From assembly GCA_013822245.1 (NCBI GenBank), contig PNKE01000059.1:88012-152011 (forward strand): a stretch of DNA of 64,000 bases, read 5' to 3'. Origin of the DNA: Candidatus Solibacter sp. (GTDB taxonomy: Bacteria > Acidobacteriota > Terriglobia > Bryobacterales > Bryobacteraceae). Positions 55,089 through 62,914 of this stretch are shown piece by piece; within the stretch, counting starts at the first letter, position 1, and every line of letters begins with the position of its first letter. Made by a program: the position numbers and the translations under genes. The notes beneath the pieces are model-generated. The model ran no database searches. It had not been told where the DNA came from and worked only from the letters and a program-made list of their open reading frames with translations.

Positions 55089-55104
55089 GGTTTATCCTCC
55101 GTGG

Positions 55105-55133
55105 GCGCCGGACCCCACGGCGGGGCCCGGCGC
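55105..55133 (-). promoter_or_regulatory. 12-bp hairpin between tssC and hcp
   Basis: Twelve-base-pair GC-rich stem (one G-T pair, arms 55122-55133 and 55105-55116) with a five-base loop, ending a few bases before the hcp Shine-Dalgarno. No T-run, so not a classical terminator; it could protect the 5' end of a processed hcp transcript. Confidence 0.5.
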
Positions 55134-55154
55134 TTTCCTGTAGCTTTCAACTTC

Positions 55155-56648
55155 TTACTTGCGGGCCGACTGCGGCAGCTCAGCCACCAGCCTGAGCGAA
55201 ACGCTCAACTCGTCAAGCTGGAAGTGAGGACGCAAGAATGCAACGGCCCGATAGGCCCCCGGTTTGCCCGGGACTTCCAGCACTTCGACCTTCGCCTCGC
55301 GCAGCGGAAACTGCGCCTTGGCCTGGGCCGACGCCGTGTCGTCGGGCGTGACATAATTCGCGATCCAGCGGTTCAGGAACGACTCGCAGTCCTTCCTCGA
55401 CATGAAGCTGCCGATCTTGTCCCGCATCATCGCCTTCAGATAATGCGCGAACCGGCTCACCGCCAGGATGTATGGCATCTGCGCCGACAGCCGCGCATTC
55501 GCGTTCGCCGCTTCCTTGTCGTACAGCTTCGGCTTCTGGCAGCTCTGCACGCTGAAAAACGCCGCGTAGTCGGTGCCCTTGCAGTGCACCAGCGGAGCGA
55601 AGCCGAGGTCGGCCAGTTCCTTCTCGCGGCGATCGGTGATGATCGTCTCGGTCGGGCACTTCATCGCCACGTCGCCCGAATCGGTGTAGAACGTGTGGAC
55701 CGGCAGCCCCTCCACCAGGCCTCCGCCTTCCACCCCGCGGATCGCCGCGCACCAGCCGTATCGCGAAAACGCCTGGCTGATCCGTGCGCCCAGCGTGAAG
55801 CTGGCGTTGCCCCAGAGGTACTTCTCGTGCGATATCCCGTCGACGGCTTCCTCGTAATTGAACCCGTCCACGGCCTTGGTCTCGCGGCCATACGGCACCC
55901 GCATCAGCACCCGCGGCATCGTCAGGCAGACGTAGCGCGAATCCTCGTTCATGCGGAAGCCCTTATAGCGCGCATATTCAGTGGTGTCGAAGACCTTGCC
56001 CAGATCGCGCGGCGCATCCAGACTCGTGAAGTCCTCGAGGTTGAACATGTCCGCCGTCGATGCGGCGATGAACGGCGCATGCGCTGCCGCCGCCACCTGG
56101 CTCATCCTCTCCAGCAGCTCGATATCCTCCGGTCCCTTGCCGAAGTAGTAATCGCTCACCAGCGCCGCGAACGGCTCGCCGCCAAACACGCCGAACTCTT
56201 CCTCGTAGATCTTCTTGAACGCCTGGCTCTGATCGAACTCCGGAACACGCTGCAAGTCGCGCAGCATCTCCTTCTTCGAAACGTTCAGAACCTTGATCTT
56301 GCAGTTCGGTCCGGTCTCGCTCTGCTCGAGCAGGTAGCGCAACCCGCGCCACGTCGCTTCAAGCTTCTGGAATTCCGCATGATGCAGTATCGTGTTCACT
56401 TGCAGCGACAGCAGGTGGTCGATCTGGGCGATTCTCTGGTTGATCATCGCCTCGATGTCGGCCGAAACCGTCATCTCCCCTTCCAGAAGCTGGTTGACGA
56501 ATTCGCCTACCAGGCTCTTGCCCCACTGCTTCTGCTTGTCGTCCTTCGCCAGACGTCCCTTCTCGACAATCTGATCGAGGAGGCTCGCCTCCGGCGCTTT
56601 CGCGGCCGCCTGAGCAGCCGGTGCGGCTTGTTTCTGAGCTTTTGCCAT
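55155..56648 (-). CDS. tssC: TssC sheath large subunit
   Basis: A 497-residue protein forming, with TssB, the contractile sheath. Diagnostic stretches are INQRIAQIDHLLSLQVNTILHHAEFQKLEATWRGLRYL, DQSQAFKKIYEEEFGVFGGEPFAALVSDYYFG and the C-terminal SVSLRLVAELPQS. GGAGG of the upstream gene's end serves as its Shine-Dalgarno, nine bases before ATG 56648. Confidence 0.95.
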   Translation of the reverse strand: MAKAQKQAAPAAQAAAKAPEASLLDQIVEKGRLAKDDKQKQWGKSLVGEFVNQLLEGEMTVSADIEAMINQRIAQIDHLLSLQVNTILHHAEFQKLEATWRGLRYLLEQSETGPNCKIKVLNVSKKEMLRDLQRVPEFDQSQAFKKIYEEEFGVFGGEPFAALVSDYYFGKGPEDIELLERMSQVAAAAHAPFIAASTADMFNLEDFTSLDAPRDLGKVFDTTEYARYKGFRMNEDSRYVCLTMPRVLMRVPYGRETKAVDGFNYEEAVDGISHEKYLWGNASFTLGARISQAFSRYGWCAAIRGVEGGGLVEGLPVHTFYTDSGDVAMKCPTETIITDRREKELADLGFAPLVHCKGTDYAAFFSVQSCQKPKLYDKEAANANARLSAQMPYILAVSRFAHYLKAMMRDKIGSFMSRKDCESFLNRWIANYVTPDDTASAQAKAQFPLREAKVEVLEVPGKPGAYRAVAFLRPHFQLDELSVSLRLVAELPQSARK

Positions 56649-56651
56649 GGC

Positions 56652-57179
56652 TTACTCCTCCTCGTCCTTCTTCTTCATGCCGCCGATTTCGCCCTTCAGT
56701 TGCTCCAGCGATTCGGTATTCGACATGACGTCCTGAAGGAGCCGTTCCAGCTTCTCGTTGCCCTGGAGCGTGCCCCGCAAGTCGCTCAGCTTCTCTCTCA
56801 GCTCGAGCAGCTCGCGCAACGGCTTCACCTGCCGCGCAACCTTCTCGGGCTCGAAATCCTCCATGCTGCTGAATCGCAGGTCCACGCCGATCTTGCCGGC
56901 GTTCGGGTCGTCGCTCAGTTTGTTCTCCACCGTGAATGCCACTCTCGGATTCATGCTCGCCAGAACGCTGTCGAAATTATCCGGCGTGACCTCGACGAAA
57001 CGCCTCTCCTTTAGGCGTGGCAGCGGCTCCTCGGGCTTCCCGCTCAAGTCCGCCAACACGCCCATGACAAACGGTATCTCCTTGATCTCGATCGCGTCGC
57101 CCACTTCCACGTCGTAGGTGACGTGGACGCGTGGTGCGCGCACGCGATCAAGCTTTGCATGGACACTTTCTCTTGCCAT
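56652..57179 (-). CDS. tssB: TssB sheath small subunit
   Basis: A 175-residue sheath protein. It begins ARESVHAKLDRVRAPRVHVTYDVEVGDAIEIKEIPFVMGVLADLSG, the family hallmark. AGGAGG precedes ATG 57179; a longer frame to 57251 runs through the promoter and is rejected. First gene of the second T6SS transcript, with its own promoter. Confidence 0.94.
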   Translation of the reverse strand: MARESVHAKLDRVRAPRVHVTYDVEVGDAIEIKEIPFVMGVLADLSGKPEEPLPRLKERRFVEVTPDNFDSVLASMNPRVAFTVENKLSDDPNAGKIGVDLRFSSMEDFEPEKVARQVKPLRELLELREKLSDLRGTLQGNEKLERLLQDVMSNTESLEQLKGEIGGMKKKDEEE

Positions 57180-57200
57180 TCTTCCTCCTAACGCTACGGC

Positions 57201-57215
57201 CGCTTTCGAAAAGCG
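57201..57215 (-). promoter_or_regulatory. 6-bp inverted repeat in the tssB leader
   Basis: CGCTTT-CGA-AAAGCG, perfect arms with a three-base loop, between the tssB -10 and the Shine-Dalgarno. Could be an operator or a leader hairpin. Confidence 0.35.
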
Positions 57216-57222
57216 ATGGTCT

Positions 57223-57251
57223 ACTCTAGATCCAATTTCCGCCGGGGTCAA
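57223..57251 (-). promoter_or_regulatory. sigma70-like promoter of the tssB operon
   Basis: On the minus strand TTGACC (57251-57246), a 17-base spacer, then TAGAGT (57228-57223). It lies in the 114-base gap after tssM and about 45 bases before the tssB start, giving the sheath genes their own transcript. Confidence 0.5.
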
Positions 57252-57293
57252 GCATGGCGGGTTAAGCCTCGTTTCTATCTCTCTATAGCGGAA

Positions 57294-60200
57294 TCACTGC
57301 GCGGCTTGACTCACGCATTGAAATCCCGCGAGATAGTTTCTTTGGAAAATCGGCGCCGATGTCCCCATGTCCAGGTAATACCTCACCGTCAGCGGGCGCC
57401 CGTCGCCCAGCCGCATCGGCTGTCCCGACGTCTTCGGTACCCACTCGAAACTGAACCCGGACCCCGTCGGCTGCCACCGCTCCGCCTCCGCGAAGAGCCG
57501 GAACACCGCCCACAATCCGTCATAGCTCAGCCAGCCCAACTCCGGCCCGCCCAGACTGCCCGCCAGCCGCGCCTCCCCCACGCCTCGGCCCGGCCACGTG
57601 AAGTTGGCCTGCTGCCCGCCCGCGCCGGTCGATTTCAACTCCTGGCCGTCCAGCCGCAGCGTCAGCCTCTGGATGCCTTCGGAACCGAGCGCCCGGATCA
57701 TGTAATTCACTCCCGGCGTCTGCGATCCTCCGCGGCTGTAAAGCGCGTCGGAGAACGACGCCGCCCGGTTGAAGAACCTCAGGAACGCCGGCGTGATCCG
57801 GATCCCGCTCGACGACGGATTCGGCGCGAACTCCGAACCCTGCCGGATCAGGTGGTTCTTCAGCGTTGATTCATAAAATACCCACAACGTCCCGTTCTGC
57901 GGACGGAAGACCGAATTTACCTCCTCGATCGTCGCGTCCACCCGCGAGTTCGTGTCGAACGGGTACTTCTTCACCAGGTTCCCGAACTCGACGCAGAACT
58001 GCCGCGCCGCTCCGTTCACCTGCGCCGGACCCAGCCGGCCCAGCAGGTTCTCGACATAAGTGATCGGATCCTCCAGGTGCTTCTGCACCATCTGATCCAC
58101 CCGGCCTTCCTTGTCGATCCTGAAGCCTTGCGCCACCTGCCGCGCCGCCTGCTTGGCCTGCGACGCCATCGACAGCGTCTGTCCGACGGCCGGGTCCTGC
58201 GGGTTGTTCGCTCGCGCCGCCTGCTCCAGCGACGCCTGCAACCCCAGCAAACCGTTCATGTACATCTGGTTCGTGTTTCCGATATATCGGTCCGTGCAGC
58301 CGGCCGGCGTCACGTGCTGCGCCGGCTGCAGCGCCTCTTTCACCTCCGCCACCGTCGCCGCCGACGTGTTCTCGCTGGCCACGCAGATCATTGCCAGCAG
58401 GTAGCTCTGCGTTCCCGAAAGCTGCCCCAGCTTCCTCACCGCATCGTCCAGACTGCCGTATCTCACCACCGCCCCGCCTCGTACATACTCGCGCCAGTTG
58501 CCGATAAAATCGGCCCGGTACCGCGCCAGCAGGTCCTGCTGGATCTTCGCCCGGTCGATCGCCCCCGCCGACTGCGGCCCCAGCACCCACTCCTCGCCCG
58601 CGAAGTACTCGTCAAATTTCTTCGTGATCGCCTCTTCCATGAACACCCAGCCGCCCTTGGTGAACGCTCCCGCGATCTCCTTGCTGTTTACCACATAACC
58701 GGCCGATCCGGGAAACTGCCGGTTGAAGTTGATCGACGGGTGCTTCTTGCCCGCCTCGGCCAGCATGTACTGGTAAATCCTCTCGGTGGCCGCAAACTGC
58801 GCCAGGTACTTGCGCGTCTTCTCGATCGCCGCCGCGTCGTTGTCTCGCGAGAACGGATTGGCTATCTTCAACTCGTCGGAATAGAAGTCAAACTGCATCC
58901 GCGCCAGCTTCTGCCGCTCCTCTTCCACTTGCACCCGGCCCTGCCAGCGGTTCATCAGCAGCGGCGGCAGGAACATCCTCGTGCTCTTGTCGGGGTGTGA
59001 TGTCGTGATCAGATAGCCCTTCAGCGTGTCGTAGGTGTACTGGTAGTCGTCGGTCGGCCCGGGCGTCAGCGGCAGCCGCCGCATCCAGTCCAGCAGGCCC
59101 GCCTGCGTCTGTCCAAACAGGAGTTGGTGGAATCGCCCGAAATACAGCCTGCGCACCGTCGGCAACAGCGAGTCGCCCGTATACAGGCCCCACCTCATGC
59201 TCCACGGCGCGCCTTCCCGGCTGTAACGCGACAACAGCTCCGCGTTCTGCCTCAGCCCCTCCAGCCGCCTCAATGCGTCCGCCGGCGCCAGATTCTGGCT
59301 GCTCACCTGAACCCGCCCGATCTCCTGGACAGACTCCCTTACCTCCGACTGCAGGCTCCTGTTCTTGAAGTACGACACCGTCCATCCCGTCATCAGCAGC
59401 AACGACAACGCCGCCGCGCCGCCCAGCAGCGCCCGCCGCATCATGTCCGTGCCCACGCTGCGCGCGCTGGCCCCGAACGCAGCCTGATCGCTCAGCACAA
59501 CCTCGTTGAACAGCCGGTGCGTGAATACCCACTGCGGCATCCGCCTCACCTGCACCGATGGCGCTTCCATCCCCGGCGCCGGCGTCCGCTGCCTCACCGC
59601 CTCGCGCACTTCCACTGGCCGCACGCCCGAAAAGTACACGCCCCTCAGATACGGACTCGTCTGCAACTGGCTCGGCCGGCAGAGCTCCACGGTGAACTGC
59701 ACCAGCATCTGCCGCAGCTTTCGGAACTCCCTCGGAAACTCGTATATCCCCGGCAGTTTGCCGGCGTTGTGCTCGCGCTTCAGCATCGGCGACCGGTAAT
59801 CGGCCAGACCCAGGAACAGGTCCTGCATCGCATACGTCAACCGCCGCGTCTCTTCCTCGGCGTAAACACCCGCACCCTGGCCCAGCGCCAGCGGCACCGT
59901 CACGCCCAGCACCTGCCTCGATTCCTCGTCGCTCAGATTCGAAACATACTCCGTGAAAAACGGGATCCTGTCGCACCGCGTGAACAGGACGTACACCGGC
60001 AACTGTACGCCCAGCGCCCGGCTCACCTCGCCCAGCCGCGCGTTCAGCCGCCGCGCCATCGAAATCGTGTTCTCCACCGCGCCCGGCTGCAGAAACCTCT
60101 CCGCGTCCACAAACACCACAACCGAACGCGGCGCCTGCCTTCCCCCGCCGAACAGCGGCTTCAACCGCGCCGGCTGCAGCCTCCGCAGAATCGCCGTCCA

Positions 60201-60704
60201 CCTTCCCGCATCCGACAGCAGCTTTCCGCCCGCCTCCACCACCACCACGTCGCGCGCGAACCACAGATTCACCGCGCGCGTCGGTACGACGTATCCCTCC
60301 TGGTACACATGGCCGGCCAGCAACTCCGCGTCCAGTCCGCTGTTGACGATCGTGCTCGATTTCGCGCTGCCCTCGTCACCCAGCGCCAGCACCAGCGGCA
60401 GCGTCCCCAGTCTCGCCTCGCGCCCCAGCCTCGACGCCGCCAGCTTCGCCTCGGCGTCGCGGAACATCGGCTCCAGCATCTCCGCCTCGGCCGGCAGCGC
60501 TCCGCCCTCGGCGCCCGCCGCGCCCTTCTTCTGCCTCCACCACAACCACAACCCGCCCGCCAGAATCCCAAGCGCCATCAGGCCCAGCCGCACGTTCCAC
60601 GCCGCCCGCCCGCTCAGTCCCATCACGTCGACCAGGATCCACGTCGTCGCCGTGTAGGAAACCAGCCCCAGTGCCGCGATTATGTACATCGACATTGGTT
60701 GCAT
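57294..60704 (-). CDS. tssM: TssM (IcmF) membrane core protein
   Basis: A 1136-residue inner-membrane protein spanning the periplasm in the T6SS membrane complex. Two N-terminal helices (residues 6-28 and 38-56), a cytoplasmic NTPase-like domain, a third helix (LLGGAAALSLLLMTGWTVSYF, about 430) and a long periplasmic part. The P-loop region reads GDEGSAKS at residues 109-116, where the usual glycine before the lysine is alanine. GGGGA seven bases upstream supports ATG 60704. It normally contacts TssJ, which is not seen here. Confidence 0.94.
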   Translation of the reverse strand: MQPMSMYIIAALGLVSYTATTWILVDVMGLSGRAAWNVRLGLMALGILAGGLWLWWRQKKGAAGAEGGALPAEAEMLEPMFRDAEAKLAASRLGREARLGTLPLVLALGDEGSAKSSTIVNSGLDAELLAGHVYQEGYVVPTRAVNLWFARDVVVVEAGGKLLSDAGRWTAILRRLQPARLKPLFGGGRQAPRSVVVFVDAERFLQPGAVENTISMARRLNARLGEVSRALGVQLPVYVLFTRCDRIPFFTEYVSNLSDEESRQVLGVTVPLALGQGAGVYAEEETRRLTYAMQDLFLGLADYRSPMLKREHNAGKLPGIYEFPREFRKLRQMLVQFTVELCRPSQLQTSPYLRGVYFSGVRPVEVREAVRQRTPAPGMEAPSVQVRRMPQWVFTHRLFNEVVLSDQAAFGASARSVGTDMMRRALLGGAAALSLLLMTGWTVSYFKNRSLQSEVRESVQEIGRVQVSSQNLAPADALRRLEGLRQNAELLSRYSREGAPWSMRWGLYTGDSLLPTVRRLYFGRFHQLLFGQTQAGLLDWMRRLPLTPGPTDDYQYTYDTLKGYLITTSHPDKSTRMFLPPLLMNRWQGRVQVEEERQKLARMQFDFYSDELKIANPFSRDNDAAAIEKTRKYLAQFAATERIYQYMLAEAGKKHPSINFNRQFPGSAGYVVNSKEIAGAFTKGGWVFMEEAITKKFDEYFAGEEWVLGPQSAGAIDRAKIQQDLLARYRADFIGNWREYVRGGAVVRYGSLDDAVRKLGQLSGTQSYLLAMICVASENTSAATVAEVKEALQPAQHVTPAGCTDRYIGNTNQMYMNGLLGLQASLEQAARANNPQDPAVGQTLSMASQAKQAARQVAQGFRIDKEGRVDQMVQKHLEDPITYVENLLGRLGPAQVNGAARQFCVEFGNLVKKYPFDTNSRVDATIEEVNSVFRPQNGTLWVFYESTLKNHLIRQGSEFAPNPSSSGIRITPAFLRFFNRAASFSDALYSRGGSQTPGVNYMIRALGSEGIQRLTLRLDGQELKSTGAGGQQANFTWPGRGVGEARLAGSLGGPELGWLSYDGLWAVFRLFAEAERWQPTGSGFSFEWVPKTSGQPMRLGDGRPLTVRYYLDMGTSAPIFQRNYLAGFQCVSQAAQ

Positions 60705-60717
60705 CGTCGCTTCCCCT

Positions 60718-61443
60718 TTACTTGGCCACCGCGCCGGCCATGCTCTCCAGCGTCGATATCCCCGACCCCAACATCACTTTGTACAGAATGAAGGCCACAA
60801 CCGCCACTCCCACGCAACTCCCCGCCACCCACATCATCCGCTTCACCCACGGATCCGCCGACCCCTGCTGGAACGCCTGCTGCGGAATCCGCCAGTATGG
60901 CGAAATCTCCCCGTGCGGCTGCCTGATCCGCCTCATCTTGTCCTCCACCGCGTCGATGATCGCCCTTAAATCGCCCCGCCCGCTCAAACTGTACCGCCCG
61001 GCAAAACCCAGCAGCATGCACTGCTGGTGGACTTCCAGGAGATCCGCCAGTTCGTGCGTCTCCCGCCGCCCCATCAGGTGCTTCAGGTTTTCGAAGAAAA
61101 TCTCGCCCGCCGTGTGCCGGCCGAACATCTCCTCCTGCAACGGCTTCCGCACCCACTCGGCAAACGCCGGATTCTGCAGATTCAACACTGACTCGTCCAG
61201 AAACGCCACCGTCGCGAACACCGCCAGCCGGATATCCTCTTCCACATAGCCCAGCCGCGTCGCCTCCTGATGCGCCGCCCGCATCGCCGCTCTCACCTGG
61301 TGCCGGAACATCTCGGCGTCCTGCACGTCCTGCCGCCCCGCGCGCAACCGTACCGTCGCCGTCAGCACCTCCTGAAACGCCAGCGCCAGGTTCTCGGTTC
61401 TTCTCTGCTGCGGCGCGCTCGCCTGAGCTTGATTCGGATTCAT
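60718..61443 (-). CDS. tssL: TssL (DotU/IcmH) membrane protein
   Basis: A 241-residue inner-membrane protein. The cytoplasmic hook domain shows YVEEDIRLAVFATVAFLDESVLN and EMFGRHTAGEIFFENLKHLMG, and a single C-terminal transmembrane helix (WVAGSCVGVAVVAFILYKVML) follows. No OmpA-type peptidoglycan-binding domain is attached. I chose ATG 61443, whose frame begins MNPNQAQA, over an upstream frame inside tssK. Confidence 0.93.
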   Translation of the reverse strand: MNPNQAQASAPQQRRTENLALAFQEVLTATVRLRAGRQDVQDAEMFRHQVRAAMRAAHQEATRLGYVEEDIRLAVFATVAFLDESVLNLQNPAFAEWVRKPLQEEMFGRHTAGEIFFENLKHLMGRRETHELADLLEVHQQCMLLGFAGRYSLSGRGDLRAIIDAVEDKMRRIRQPHGEISPYWRIPQQAFQQGSADPWVKRMMWVAGSCVGVAVVAFILYKVMLGSGISTLESMAGAVAK

Positions 61444-61447
61444 CGGA

Positions 61448-62788
61448 TTATGACTCCAACACCACCAACAATTCCACGTCCGGCTCGGGCAACTCGCCCG
61501 GCACATATAAACCCAACTCCCGCGTCGCCACCAGGTGGTCCCAACACGGCCCTGACCGGTCCACGCCGAAATACTGGAAATCCACCCGCGGCGATATCGC
61601 CGGCGGAGCCACCGGCAGGTGTTTCATCGTCAGCCCCGGCAGCGCCCGCTGAACAAGCTTCGGCAGAAACTCCTTCGAACACAGCTTCACCAGCCGCGGC
61701 GTCGCCGACAGAATCTCCGACTCGCCGATCTTCGTCCGGATCGCGAAAATCCACCGCGAGTGCGACAGCACCCGCTCGTCGGTGATCCTCGCCTCCCAGA
61801 AATACGCCGCCCGCCTCACCAGCGGGATCGACACGAAGTTCGACGGCACCACCAGCTCAAGGTGCGTCCGGATATGATGATCCAGGTTCGCGAACACCTC
61901 GGTCAGGTCTCCATGGTTGTATAGCGGCAACGCCGCCGGGTGCGACTCAATTCCAAATGTGCACAACGCCCCAGCCAGACGCGCCATCTCCCGGTACAAC
62001 TCCTCGGGATGCGCCGACTTCGTCGCCAGCAGGTGCCGCAGCGGCGCCACCCCCGCGTTCACCGTGTGCAGAAACCAGGCGTTGCTGATCCCCTGCGCCG
62101 AAAATCCCGCCGCCGTCCCCGCCGACAGATCCTTCGGCTTGGCCACCGTCCGGCTCTTGTCTTCCAGTAACTCCACCAGCCGCCTGAGGATGATCAGCAC
62201 CCTCTCGTTGCCCTGAATCTGCAGCAGCGGCGGTATGAACTTCGAGTCCGCCGAGTAGTTCCCGCTGCCGTCCCGGCGCACGCGCGCCACCGCTAATGCG
62301 ACCTCGCCCGCGAGTTCGTGCCTGGCAAGCAAGCGGAAGTTCTTGCCCGCCATCTTGATCTCCTGCTGGTCGCCCCCGGTCCACTCGTCGGCCATCTCGA
62401 CGCCCGTGGTCCTATACCGCGCCTCTCTCCCGCCCCCATCCACCAGCTTGCCGCGCCCGGCTGCCGGCGCGATGGCGAGATACACGTCTGTGTGGTCCTC
62501 CACCGGCGAAATCGTATCCCCAAGATTCCGCTGATCAGGCAGCGCATCGGACTCCGGCAGCAGAAACACCAACCCGTCCGGCATGATGCCGCGCGCATAA
62601 ACCAGCGCGAACACGCCGTTCTTTAGCGCCTCCTGATCCAACTGGATCCCGCTCAAGCCCCAGGGCTCGTACGCCAGAGCCTCCGAGGCGAACTGCACGA
62701 TGCTTTCGAAATACCGGTTCTGCGCCTGGAAGTGCTGCGGGCCCAAATGCATCCCCTCGCTCCAGACAACCCGTGAAAGGCTCTTCAT
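61448..62788 (-). CDS. tssK: TssK baseplate-membrane adaptor
   Basis: A T6SS adaptor of about 446 residues linking baseplate and membrane complex. It begins with the family hallmark VVWSEGMHLGPQHFQAQNRYFE, and the C-terminal receptor-binding domain carries CSKEFLPKLVQRALPGL. Start uncertain: ATG 62788 keeps the usual short N-terminus; ATG 62815 adds nine residues. First gene of the leftward tssK-L-M unit, divergent from the kinase-like gene. Confidence 0.93.
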   Translation of the reverse strand: MKSLSRVVWSEGMHLGPQHFQAQNRYFESIVQFASEALAYEPWGLSGIQLDQEALKNGVFALVYARGIMPDGLVFLLPESDALPDQRNLGDTISPVEDHTDVYLAIAPAAGRGKLVDGGGREARYRTTGVEMADEWTGGDQQEIKMAGKNFRLLARHELAGEVALAVARVRRDGSGNYSADSKFIPPLLQIQGNERVLIILRRLVELLEDKSRTVAKPKDLSAGTAAGFSAQGISNAWFLHTVNAGVAPLRHLLATKSAHPEELYREMARLAGALCTFGIESHPAALPLYNHGDLTEVFANLDHHIRTHLELVVPSNFVSIPLVRRAAYFWEARITDERVLSHSRWIFAIRTKIGESEILSATPRLVKLCSKEFLPKLVQRALPGLTMKHLPVAPPAISPRVDFQYFGVDRSGPCWDHLVATRELGLYVPGELPEPDVELLVVLES

Positions 62789-62857
62789 TCCTCCTGCCTT
62801 TCCCTCCGCTTTCATTGCTGCCCTGCTTGACCGCCTGCGCCGTTGCGCTCCGGCTGT

Positions 62858-62882
62858 ACTCAGTCTCTCTGAGTCCTATAAT
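62858..62882 (+). promoter_or_regulatory. TATAAT with an adjoining palindrome upstream of the kinase-like gene
   Basis: TATAAT at 62877-62882 (perfect -10). Immediately upstream is ACTCAG-TCTCT-CTGAGT (62858-62874), a perfect 6+6 inverted repeat covering the spacer, a place where a repressor would act. I see no good -35 at 17 bases. GGAGG lies seven bases before ATG 62915. Confidence 0.5.
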
Positions 62883-62914
62883 AGTAACTACTTTTTTCGG
62901 GACGGAGGCACGCT

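Noticed and set aside
54663..57014. 783-residue plus-strand frame opposite tssC/hcp
   Set aside because: Arg/His/Leu-rich antisense shadow of recognisable TssB, TssC and Hcp genes.
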